This document shows, piece by piece, positions 9,475 through 16,591 of a DNA stretch of 44,195 bases. The position numbers and the translations under genes were made by a program. Origin of the DNA: Oscillibacter sp. CAG:241 (GTDB lineage: Bacteria > Bacillota > Clostridia > Oscillospirales > Oscillospiraceae). The notes beneath the pieces are model-generated. The model saw nothing but the letters and a program-made list of their open reading frames with translations. It was not told the DNA's origin and made no database searches. Position 1 is the stretch's first letter. Each line of letters opens with the position of its first letter. Location: contig FR884115.1 of NCBI GenBank assembly GCA_000435975.1, forward strand, positions 1-44,195, read 5' to 3'.

Positions 9475-11251
9475 TGTGCTTTCCTCCATAGCCCTTCTTG
9501 TTTTTATATTTTTCCGCCGCTGCCGCCAGGGGGTCTATCCCGGCCCCGGCGGCGCGTTTTTGCGCTTCCTCATGAATGACGCGGCAATAGTCCTCCAGAG
9601 CCCGCTCCGCGCCTGTGCGGGACTCCGGCTTCTGCACCACCGCCGTCAAGTGGCTCATTTCGTCGCCGGTAAGCTCACCGCTCAGCGACGCCACCGTCAT
9701 CGGCCGCCCGGCCATATGGCTCTCCCACAGGCTGGCATAAACCCGGCCCAGCAGCGGCGAGGAAAATTCCTCTGCCGGAATGGGCGGCGCCGGACCAAAC
9801 AGGCCGTCGTCCAGCAGCAGCAGCCGGATGACGCCCTCCTCTGCCAGAGCGCTGCGGAGATTCTCGTACCGCAGGCCACGCTCCTGGGGCTGGAGCGACA
9901 CCACAGGGTTCAGCTCCCGGCGCTCCCGGGCCTTCTTGTCCTTGGCGGCCTTGCGCTTGAAGGCGCGCTGCACCTCCATCCGCAGAGCCTCCGGCGTCAG
10001 GCCCGCCGTTTCCGCCGCCCGGGTGGTGTATACCTCCCGCTCCACGGCGTTTTCCAGAGTGCAGAGCACGGCGCTGACCTCCTCGGCGTAGGCCACCCGG
10101 GCCTGGTCGTCCCGCAGGTCATATTTCCCGGCGATCTCGTTCAGACGGAACTCCACGCCGTTGGCGCTGCCGCTGAGAAGCCGTTCGAAGGCCTCCGGGC
10201 CCTGAAGCTTGATAAAATCGTCGGCGTCCTGCTTCACATATTCCCCGTCCACCAGCCGGTTGGGCAGACGCAGCACCCGGACGCTGAACTCCGACTGGTT
10301 CAGCAGCTCCAGGGCCCGTTGGGTGGCCAAGGCTCCGGCCTTATCGTTGTCGTAGCACAGCACCAGCTCCTTGGTGTACCGGGACAGGAGCCGGGTCTGT
10401 TCCACCGTCAGGGCCGTGCCCATGGAGGCCACGGCATTGTCGAACCCCGCCTGGTGCAGGGTCACCACGTCCAGATTGCCCTCGCACAGGATGATGTTGG
10501 GCCGCTTGGTCTTTTTGGCCAGGTTCAGGCCGTACAGCACCCGCCGCTTGCTGTATGTAAGGGTCTCGGGGGTGTTCATATACTTAGGCTCGGACTTGTC
10601 CAGCACCCGGCTGCCGAAGCCGATCACGTCGCCCCGGACGTCGATGACCGGCAGGATCAGCCGGTTGCGGAACTTGTCGTAAAGATGTCCGTTCTTTCCG
10701 CTGACGGCCAGGCCCGCACGGATCAGCTCGTCCTTGCCATATCCCTTCTGGGTCATGGCGGTCAGCAAGGCGTCCCAGCTGTCGGGGGCCGCCCCCATGC
10801 CGAAGCGCACGGCGATCTTCCGATGAATACGCCGCCGTTCCAGATATGCCCGGACCGCCTGACCGTCGGGCCCCTGCAGCGTCTGATAGTACCACCGGGC
10901 GGCGTCCCGGTTCAGCTCCAGCATCCGGCGGCGGAGCTTCTCCGTGCCGTCGTTGGCCTCCTCCGGCACCGGGATGTTGGCCCGCTTGGCCAGAAACCGC
11001 ACCGCATCGGGATAGGACAGGTTCTCAATGTCCATGATGAAGTTGATGACGCCCCCGCCCTTTTTGCAGCCGAAGCAGTGGTAAAACTGCCGGTCCGGCA
11101 GCACATGGAACGAAGGAGTCTTTTCATTGTGGAAGGGACAGCAGCCCCAGAAGCTGCCGCCCTTGGGCGTCAGGGATACATAGGAGCCCACCACGTCCAC
11201 AATGTCATTGCGGGCGATCAGCTCGTCCAGAAAGCTCTGGGGAAACGGCAT
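9464..11251 (-). CDS. dnaG: DNA primase DnaG
   Basis: Primase that makes RNA primers at the replication fork; 595 aa, the usual size. The N-terminal CHC2 zinc finger is intact (Cys38, His41, Cys59, Cys62 in CPFHNEKTPSF and YHCFGC). A TOPRIM catalytic core follows with ILCEGNLDVVTLHQAG and the metal-binding LCYDNDKAG. The C-terminal helicase-binding part is less conserved. A strong AAAGGAGG site precedes the ATG at 11251. It is the first gene of the dnaG-rpoD run. Upstream there is an AT-rich TATATATAAG stretch (about 11283-11294) that may hold the promoter, but no clear -35 could be matched. Confidence 0.96.
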
Positions 11252-11345
11252 GGCCGCGCCTCCTTTCCGTGAAATTCCCGTGATACTTATATATACCCCG
11301 CAAAAGCCCGGAATCCTCTTTTTCTGCGTAAATTTTTAAAAAAAT

Positions 11346-11373
11346 TTTTCCCGCCGGAGGTCCGGCGGGAAAA
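11346..11373 (-). terminator. Intrinsic terminator of the Na/Pi cotransporter gene
   Basis: An inverted repeat (11346-11358 with 11361-11373, rich in CCCGCCGG/CCGGCGGG) lies 6 nt after the stop of the minus-strand cotransporter gene. Reading on the minus strand it is followed by an A/T stretch including seven T residues. Confidence 0.9.
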
Positions 11374-11378
11374 GTACG

Positions 11379-13136
11379 TTACAGAGTGTATTTTTTCTGA
11401 TATTCGGCGGAATAACGGGCAAAGGACGCGGACTTCATGGCCTTGACGCTGTTGAGGTACTCGTGGGTATCAAAGGAGTCGGACTCCAACTCGATCATGG
11501 CCACGGCAATGTTGGAGCAGTGATCCGCCACGCGTTCGTAGTTGGTCAGCAGGTCGTTGAAGATAAAGCCTTGGTTCAGGGTACACACGCCCTTTTGCAG
11601 GCGGTCCACATGGTGCAGCTTCATCTCGTCGCACAGTCCGTCGATGATCTCCTCCAGCGGCTCCACCCGGCCGGCGGACTCCAGGTCGCCGTTGACAAAC
11701 GCGCCCACGGACAGGTGCAGGATCTCGGTGACCGCCTGCTCCAGCATCCGCAGCTCCCGGTCGGCCTCCGGGGAGAACACCACGCTTTTGGCGTTGATCT
11801 CTCGGGCTGCATCGCAGATATTCAGGGCGTGGTCGGAGATACGCTCGAAGTCCGAGATGGTGTGCAGATATTTGGACACCTCCTCGCTCTGCCGCTGGGA
11901 CAGCTCCTTACCGGTGATCTTCATCAGGTAGGTGCCCAGCCGGTCCTCGTAGCGGTCGATGGCGTCCTCGGTATCCTCAACGGCCCGGCAGCCCTTGTCG
12001 CTGAATCGGTGCACCAGCTCCATGGCCCGCAGCAGGTTGTCCATGGCCCGCTGTGCCATGGCGTCGGTGACCTGGCGGCTCTGCTCCAGGGCCAGGGCCG
12101 GATGCAGCAGGAAGCGCTCCTCCAGCCGGTCCATCTCCTGCTCCTCCCGGACGCTTTCGGGGTTCTCCGGGATCAGCAGGCACACGCACTTTTCCAACAC
12201 TCCGATAAGCGGCGCCAGCACAATGACCGTGGCCAGACGGAACAGGGTGTTCATCAGGGCAATAGACACGGCAGTCATGGTCATGGTCAGGAAATCGAAA
12301 TGCACGATGGCATTGACGGCGTAAAACACGGTGGCCCAGATCACCACGCCCAGCATGTCGATCAGCAGATATACAAAGGCCGTGCGCTTGCCGCTGACGT
12401 TGGCCCCCAGAGCCGACAGCAGCACCGGCACCGCCGCGCCGATGGCGATGCCCATGACTATGGGCAGGGCGATCTCAAAGGTAATGGCCCCGGTGACGGC
12501 CAGCGCCTGGAGAATGCCCACGGCGGCGCTGGCGCTCTGGATGACGCTGGTAAACAGCAGGCCCACCAGAATCCCCAGCAGCGGGTTCGAGAAGGAGGTC
12601 AGTGCGTCGATAAACACCTGGCTGTCCCGCAGAGGGGAGACGGCGTCGCTCATAATGGACATGCCGTACATCAGCACTGCAAAGCCCAGGAGAATGTCTC
12701 CCACATGATGGGTGGCAGGCCGCTTGGCAGCCATGCGCAGAATGATGCCGACGACGGCCACCAGACCCGTCAGGGTGGCGGTGCTCAGCAGGGTCACCCA
12801 GCCGCTGCCGCCGCTGAGACTGCTGAGGCAGAGGATCCACCCGGTGACGCTGGTACCCAGAATGGCGCCCATGACAATGCCAATGGCCTGGTTCACCTTC
12901 ATCATGCCGGAGTTCACAAACCCCACCACCATCACGGAGGTAGCGGAGGAGGACTGGATCACGGCAGTGACCCCGGTGCCCAGCAGCACCCCCTTCAGCG
13001 GCGTGCTGGTCAGCTTATACAGCACCAGCTCCAGCTTGCTTCCGGCGACTTTTTTCAGGCCGTCGCCCATGATGGCCATGCCGAATAAAAACAGCGCGAT
13101 GCCGCCCAGAAGGCTGATGATCTCGGATGCGCCCAT
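11379..13136 (-). CDS. Na/Pi cotransporter family protein with C-terminal PhoU-like domain
   Basis: A 585-aa membrane protein. The N-terminal about 320 residues hold two Na/Pi-cotransporter repeats, marked by QSSSATSVMVVGF and QSASAAVGILQAL, with about eight to nine membrane segments. The last about 230 residues are helical and PhoU-like. It probably moves phosphate with sodium and senses or regulates uptake through the PhoU tail; whether the physiological direction is import or export is not settled for this subfamily. The ATG at 13136 is chosen for the GGGAGG site 8 nt before it. It is monocistronic with its own promoter and terminator. Confidence 0.92.
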   Translation of the reverse strand: MGASEIISLLGGIALFLFGMAIMGDGLKKVAGSKLELVLYKLTSTPLKGVLLGTGVTAVIQSSSATSVMVVGFVNSGMMKVNQAIGIVMGAILGTSVTGWILCLSSLSGGSGWVTLLSTATLTGLVAVVGIILRMAAKRPATHHVGDILLGFAVLMYGMSIMSDAVSPLRDSQVFIDALTSFSNPLLGILVGLLFTSVIQSASAAVGILQALAVTGAITFEIALPIVMGIAIGAAVPVLLSALGANVSGKRTAFVYLLIDMLGVVIWATVFYAVNAIVHFDFLTMTMTAVSIALMNTLFRLATVIVLAPLIGVLEKCVCLLIPENPESVREEQEMDRLEERFLLHPALALEQSRQVTDAMAQRAMDNLLRAMELVHRFSDKGCRAVEDTEDAIDRYEDRLGTYLMKITGKELSQRQSEEVSKYLHTISDFERISDHALNICDAAREINAKSVVFSPEADRELRMLEQAVTEILHLSVGAFVNGDLESAGRVEPLEEIIDGLCDEMKLHHVDRLQKGVCTLNQGFIFNDLLTNYERVADHCSNIAVAMIELESDSFDTHEYLNSVKAMKSASFARYSAEYQKKYTL

Positions 13137-13168
13137 ACGCAGCCCCTCCCAGTGTATTAATCCTTTAT

Positions 13169-13198
13169 AGTATAGCAAATCCGTGCAAAGTCTGTCGA
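13169..13198 (-). promoter_or_regulatory. Promoter of the Na/Pi cotransporter gene
   Basis: On the minus strand TCGACA (13198-13193) and TATACT (13174-13169) lie 18 bp apart, about 33 nt before the start codon. This is a close match to the sigma-A consensus. Confidence 0.65.
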
Positions 13199-13292
13199 TG
13201 GAAACCGGGCAGAAAGAATGGAGAAATACGGAGAAAAAAAGCCGGTTTCTTTGTAGATTCCGGAAAAATACTCGGTAAAAAATTAACGATAC

Positions 13293-13321
13293 TTGCGTAT
13301 TACACCGGGACGGGGTATACT
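13293..13321 (+). promoter_or_regulatory. Promoter of the COG2426-type membrane-protein gene
   Basis: TTGCGT and TATACT are separated by 17 bp, giving a leader of about 45 nt before the ATG at 13374. It diverges from the cotransporter promoter; the roughly 90 bp between the two promoters is AT-rich and shows no obvious operator. Confidence 0.7.
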
Positions 13322-13373
13322 GTTTTATTATACCATTGATTAGATGCGCTTAACGCTGTAAAAAGGAGCCGTT

Positions 13374-13853
13374 ATGTTCAAGCATTGTCTCATCGTATTT
13401 CTGGTGTCCATGGTGCCCATCATCGAGCTGCGGGGGGCCATCCCCTACGGCGTGGGCTTCGGTCTGCCGCTGTGGCTGACGTATATCGTCGCCATTGTGG
13501 GCAATATGTTGCCGGTGCCGCTGATCTATTTTTTTGCCCGGCGCATTCTGGAGTGGGGGCAGGATAAGCCCGTCATCGGAAAATTCTTCACCTTCTGCCT
13601 GGAAAAGGGAAAAAAGGGCGGTGAAAAGCTCCAGGCCAAGGCGGGACGGGGCCTGTTCTGGGCGCTGCTGCTGTTTGTGGGCATTCCCCTGCCCGGCACC
13701 GGAGCCTGGACCGGCACCCTGGCCGCCAGTCTCCTGGATATGGATTTCCGCAAGAGTGTGCTGGCCTGTATGGGCGGCGTACTGCTGGCCGGATGCATCA
13801 TGGGCGCCCTGAGCCTGCTGGGCGTCTCTGCCTTTGGGGCCATCACCAAATGA
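13374..13853 (+). CDS. Small multidrug-export-type membrane protein (COG2426)
   Basis: A 159-aa protein with four to five hydrophobic segments. It has the family's opening motif MVPIIELRGAIPYGVG and the central LFVGIPLPGTGAWTGTLAAS, which place it in the COG2426/'Sm_multidrug_ex' family. The family name suggests drug export, but the biochemical role is essentially unproven. The topology and the GxPxPGTGAW loop recall the DedA/SNARE-associated group. An AAAAAGGAG site 5 nt before the ATG supports the start. It is monocistronic, with a clear promoter upstream and hairpins downstream. Confidence 0.88.
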   Translation: MFKHCLIVFLVSMVPIIELRGAIPYGVGFGLPLWLTYIVAIVGNMLPVPLIYFFARRILEWGQDKPVIGKFFTFCLEKGKKGGEKLQAKAGRGLFWALLLFVGIPLPGTGAWTGTLAASLLDMDFRKSVLACMGGVLLAGCIMGALSLLGVSAFGAITK

Positions 13854-13880
13854 CAGGTTTCATCCGGGAAAAGGATCGCC

Positions 13881-13917
13881 CCGAAGGAGGCACTTCCTTA
13901 CGAAGTGCCTCCTTCGG
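13881..13917. repeat. Long perfect inverted repeat without a T-run
   Basis: A 16-bp perfect stem (13881-13896 with 13902-13917, loop CTTAC) lies 27 nt after the membrane-protein stop. There is no T-run in either direction, so it is not a textbook terminator. It could be an end structure of the adjoining insertion-sequence scar or a transcript-stabilising hairpin. Confidence 0.7.
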
Positions 13918-13929
13918 CCAGTCCGTCAA

Positions 13930-13970
13930 AGAACCCCTGCTTTCATGCGGCGAAAGCGGGGGTTCTTTTG
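13930..13970 (+). terminator. Hairpin terminator 3' of the COG2426 gene
   Basis: A 15-bp stem (13930-13944 with 13952-13966, one G.U pair) is followed by TTTTG on the plus strand. It could end the COG2426 transcript, or be the trailing hairpin of the transposase remnant that starts just to its right on the other strand. Confidence 0.7.
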
Positions 13971-14017
13971 CAATTTGGGGAAAAATAAGCGTGTATCAGC
14001 CGGAAAATGGAGTCCCT

Positions 14018-14140
14018 TCAACTCCAATTTGCCAGCTTTTTCAGATTCATGGCAGCATACTTCAGCCTGACCCATCTGGTGACGGCGGCCAAGCCCTTGT
14101 TCGCGCTGGCCTGGATATGGGTCCCGTCAATGAAATCAGA
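14018..14140 (-). pseudogene. IS1182-type transposase remnant with large internal deletion
   Basis: On the minus strand 39 codons remain, ending at a TGA at 14018-14020. The first part reads DFIDGTHIQASANK, which matches the mid-N-terminal motif of IS1182-family DDE transposases. It runs straight into VTRWVRLKYAAMNLKKLAN, their extreme C-terminus. Roughly 300 residues between these motifs are missing, and the reading frame is closed by a stop immediately upstream of the first motif. This is a dead element. Together with the two hairpins to the left it accounts for the 322-bp spacer between the neighbouring genes; nothing else was seen there. Motif recognition is from memory of the family. Confidence 0.75.
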
Positions 14141-14175
14141 TCATTCTTCTTGACAGGTGCAAAAAGTCATCCATA

Positions 14176-14385
14176 TCAGGCGGTGATAGGAAACAGGAGC
14201 TTCAGCACGCCAAAGATCACCAGGGACGCGGCGGCGGCGATGAGCCAGACGAAGCAGGTTTTCCGGTCCCGCAGGGCCAGCTTTTGATTTTGGTGCTCAT
14301 TTTTCCACCGGACAAAAAACCAGCCTGCGCACAGCAGACAGATCACAGGGGCAAACAGCAGGCCAATCACGGCAACATATTCCAT
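14176..14385 (-). CDS. Small two-helix membrane protein, hypothetical
   Basis: A 69-aa protein not assigned to any family. Residues about 4-24 and 47-65 are hydrophobic membrane segments joined by a basic, polar loop (VRWKNEHQNQKLALRDRK), giving a helical hairpin. The ATG at 14385 is supported by GGAGGAG 6 nt upstream and by a strong promoter a little further up; the longer open frame beyond it crosses that promoter and is not coding. It has no operon partner. Function unknown. Confidence 0.75.
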   Translation of the reverse strand: MEYVAVIGLLFAPVICLLCAGWFFVRWKNEHQNQKLALRDRKTCFVWLIAAAASLVIFGVLKLLFPITA

Positions 14386-14410
14386 AGCAGCTCCTCCATC
14401 ATTTTTTCCC

Positions 14411-14439
14411 AGTATACCGTATTTCCCTGCCGCCGTCAA
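14411..14439 (-). promoter_or_regulatory. Promoter of the small two-helix membrane protein
   Basis: On the minus strand TTGACG (14439-14434) and TATACT (14416-14411) have exactly 17 bp between them, about 25 nt before the start codon. This match helps prove that the small gene is real. Confidence 0.8.
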
Positions 14440-14475
14440 TCCGGGAGTTTCCGGGCCGGACGGCGGGGATTTTTT
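14430..14475 (+). terminator. Possible hairpin with T-run ahead of the trmH promoter
   Basis: CCGCCGTC (14430-14437) pairs with GACGGCGG (14459-14466), enclosing a smaller CCGG-type hairpin, and TTTTTT follows on the plus strand. No plus-strand gene precedes it, so it may shield the trmH promoter from read-through. It overlaps the -35 box of the opposite promoter. Confidence 0.4.
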
Positions 14476-14482
14476 CAGGTAG

Positions 14483-14511
14483 TTGCTTTTTGGATAAAGG
14501 TGTGCTACAAT
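14483..14511 (+). promoter_or_regulatory. Promoter of the trmH-dprA-topA-trmFO-plsX run
   Basis: TTGCTT and TACAAT are 17 bp apart, about 65-70 nt before the trmH-type start codon. No other promoter of this quality was seen until the one before acpP. Confidence 0.65.
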
Positions 14512-14581
14512 GCACCTGATCACACACCGGGCTTACCTATTAAATATAGAAGGTCCGGATGCCAAGAAGGAGCCGTGAAGC

Positions 14582-15334
14582 ATGGAGACCATTACCAGCC
14601 GCCAGAACCCGCTGATGACCCATATCCGCAAGCTGGCGGGGTCCGCCGCCTACCGCCGCCAGACCGGCGAATGCCTGTGCGACAGCCCCAAGCTGCTGCG
14701 GGAGGCCGCCCAGTGGGGGGCGGAGGTGCAGACCGTGGTGTCGGTGGAGCCGTGGCCGGAGCCGCTGCCGGAAAAGGTCCGGCAGGTGCTGGTGCCGCCG
14801 GAGGTCATGTCCTCCATCAGTCCTGCCAAAACGCCCCAGGGGGTGCTGTTCACCTGCTCCATTCCTGTTTTGCCGGTGCCGGAAACGCTTCCGGGCCGGC
14901 GATATGTGGTGCTGGACGGGGTCCAGGACCCCGGCAACGTGGGAACGGTGCTGCGGACCCTGGACGCCTTTGACGCCGACGGTCTGCTGCTGACCGGCGG
15001 CTGCGCGGACCCCTTCGGCCCCAAAACCGTCCGGGCCTCCATGGGGGCGGTGTTCCGCCGTCCGGTATGGAGCGTAACGCCGGAGGAGCTGGGAGCCCTG
15101 CTGCGGCACAGCGGCATCCCCCTGTATGGTGCGGCCCTGCGGCCGGACGCCCTGGACGCCCGGCAGGCGGACTATTCCCGATGCGCCCTGGCCATCGGCT
15201 CCGAGGGACGGGGCCTCAGCCGGGAGGTGCTGGAGCTGTGCGACAAAACCGTGCTCATCCCCATGTCTCCCCGCTGCGAGTCGCTGAACGCGGCCATCGC
15301 GGCGGCGGTGCTGCTGTGGGAAAGCTGGCGATAA
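14582..15334 (+). CDS. TrmH/SpoU-family RNA 2'-O-methyltransferase
   Basis: A 250-aa SPOUT methyltransferase. The N-terminal about 85 residues form the substrate-binding domain (ITSRQNPLMTHIRKL). The knotted catalytic domain shows all three family motifs: LDGVQDPGNVGTVLRT (motif 1, Asn/Arg), AIGSEGRGLS (motif 2) and IPMSPRCESLNAAIAAAVLLWE (motif 3). It uses SAM to methylate a ribose 2'-OH in rRNA or tRNA; the exact nucleotide cannot be told. AGGAG precedes the ATG, and dprA follows after 19 nt. It resembles the YsgA/RlmB-like members often found in Clostridia. Confidence 0.93.
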   Translation: METITSRQNPLMTHIRKLAGSAAYRRQTGECLCDSPKLLREAAQWGAEVQTVVSVEPWPEPLPEKVRQVLVPPEVMSSISPAKTPQGVLFTCSIPVLPVPETLPGRRYVVLDGVQDPGNVGTVLRTLDAFDADGLLLTGGCADPFGPKTVRASMGAVFRRPVWSVTPEELGALLRHSGIPLYGAALRPDALDARQADYSRCALAIGSEGRGLSREVLELCDKTVLIPMSPRCESLNAAIAAAVLLWESWR

Positions 15335-15353
15335 ACGAAGGGGGGGAACCGCC

Positions 15354-16589
15354 GTGGCGGCACTGAAATACTGGGTCTGGCTGACGGCTCTGCCGGGGCT
15401 CAGCAACCGCAGCAGGCTGCTGTTGTTGGAGCGGTACGGGTCCCCGGAGGATGTGTATTACGCCGACCCCGAGGAGCTGGCCCAGGTAGAGGGTCTGACG
15501 CCGGGACAGGCAGCCCTTCTGGCGGACAAGAGCTTATCGCGGGCGGACCGCATCCTGGCGGACTGCGCCCGGGGCGACATGTTCCTGCTGACCATGCAGG
15601 ACGCCGCCTACCCCGCCCGGCTGCGGGACATTTTCGACCCGCCGGTGCTGCTGTACGGCAAGGGCTCCCTGCCGCTGTTCGACGAGGAGGCGGCCATCGC
15701 CGTGGTAGGCACCCGGTCCTGCACTCCCTACGGGCTGCGCTGCGCCCATCGCATGGGCTATGAGCTGGCCCGGCAGGGCGCCGTGGTGGTGTCCGGCATG
15801 GCCAAGGGCATCGATGGTGCGGCCATGCGGGGCGCTTTGCAGGCCGGGGGCTTCACCGCCGCCGTGCTGGGCGGCGGTGTGGACGTGGTATATCCCGCGG
15901 AAAACCGCAGACTATATGAGGATATCGCCGCCACCGGCGTGCTGCTGTCGGAATATCCCCCGGGAACGGAGCCCCTGCCGGGGCATTTCCCCGTGCGAAA
16001 CCGCATCATCAGCGGCCTGAGTCTGGCGGCGCTGGTGGTGGAGGCCCCGGTGCGGTCCGGGGCCCTGATCACTGCCCATGCCGCCCTGGACCAGGGGCGG
16101 GACGTGTTCGCCGTGCCCGGTCCCATCGACGCGGCAGCCAGCGTGGGCTGCAACCGGCTGATCCGGGACGGCGCGGGGCTGGCGGCCTCGGGCTGGGACA
16201 TTCTGTCGGTGTACCACAGCCGGTTTCCTCACCGGCTGCATCCGGCCCACGTCACCGTGCCGGAGCCGAGAGACGCCCCCAAGCCGGAGGAGGACAAGTC
16301 CTCTCCCCTGCCCGATACGCCGCCGGAGCCGGCCCAAAAGCCGCAGCTGCCGGTGCTGGACCTGGACCGCAACCAGGAGGGGCTCACCGACGATCAGCTG
16401 GCGCTGATTCGGGTGCTGGATACAGAAACGCCTCTGCTGACGGATGAGGCGGCGGAACAGACGGGCCTGCCGGTAAGGCGGGTGCTGTCGGCGCTGACGG
16501 TGCTGGAGATCGACGGCTATGCCCAACGCTCCGGCCCCCGCAGCTATGTGCGCACAGTCAGGCTACATTCGGAAAAGGAAGGATCATAA
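15354..16589 (+). CDS. dprA: DNA-processing protein DprA
   Basis: DprA (Smf) loads RecA on incoming single-stranded DNA during natural transformation and is widely kept even where competence is unknown. The 411-aa protein has an N-terminal SAM-like helical region and a Rossmann core with AVVGTRSCTPYG, GMAKGIDGAAMRGAL, GGGVDVVYPAENRRLY, FPVRNRIISGLS and RSGALITAHAALDQGRDVFAVPG. A Pro-rich linker (about 295-335) leads to the C-terminal winged helix (LLTDEAAEQTGLPVRRVLSA). The start is a GTG preceded by a G-rich site; no in-frame ATG fits better. topA starts 2 nt after the stop. Confidence 0.95.
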   Translation: MAALKYWVWLTALPGLSNRSRLLLLERYGSPEDVYYADPEELAQVEGLTPGQAALLADKSLSRADRILADCARGDMFLLTMQDAAYPARLRDIFDPPVLLYGKGSLPLFDEEAAIAVVGTRSCTPYGLRCAHRMGYELARQGAVVVSGMAKGIDGAAMRGALQAGGFTAAVLGGGVDVVYPAENRRLYEDIAATGVLLSEYPPGTEPLPGHFPVRNRIISGLSLAALVVEAPVRSGALITAHAALDQGRDVFAVPGPIDAAASVGCNRLIRDGAGLAASGWDILSVYHSRFPHRLHPAHVTVPEPRDAPKPEEDKSSPLPDTPPEPAQKPQLPVLDLDRNQEGLTDDQLALIRVLDTETPLLTDEAAEQTGLPVRRVLSALTVLEIDGYAQRSGPRSYVRTVRLHSEKEGS

Positions 16590-16591
16590 AT

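Noticed and set aside
11463..13088. Long plus-strand frame opposite the Na/Pi cotransporter
   Set aside because: The product is a His/Gln-rich antisense shadow. The minus-strand gene has promoter, ribosome binding site, motifs and terminator.
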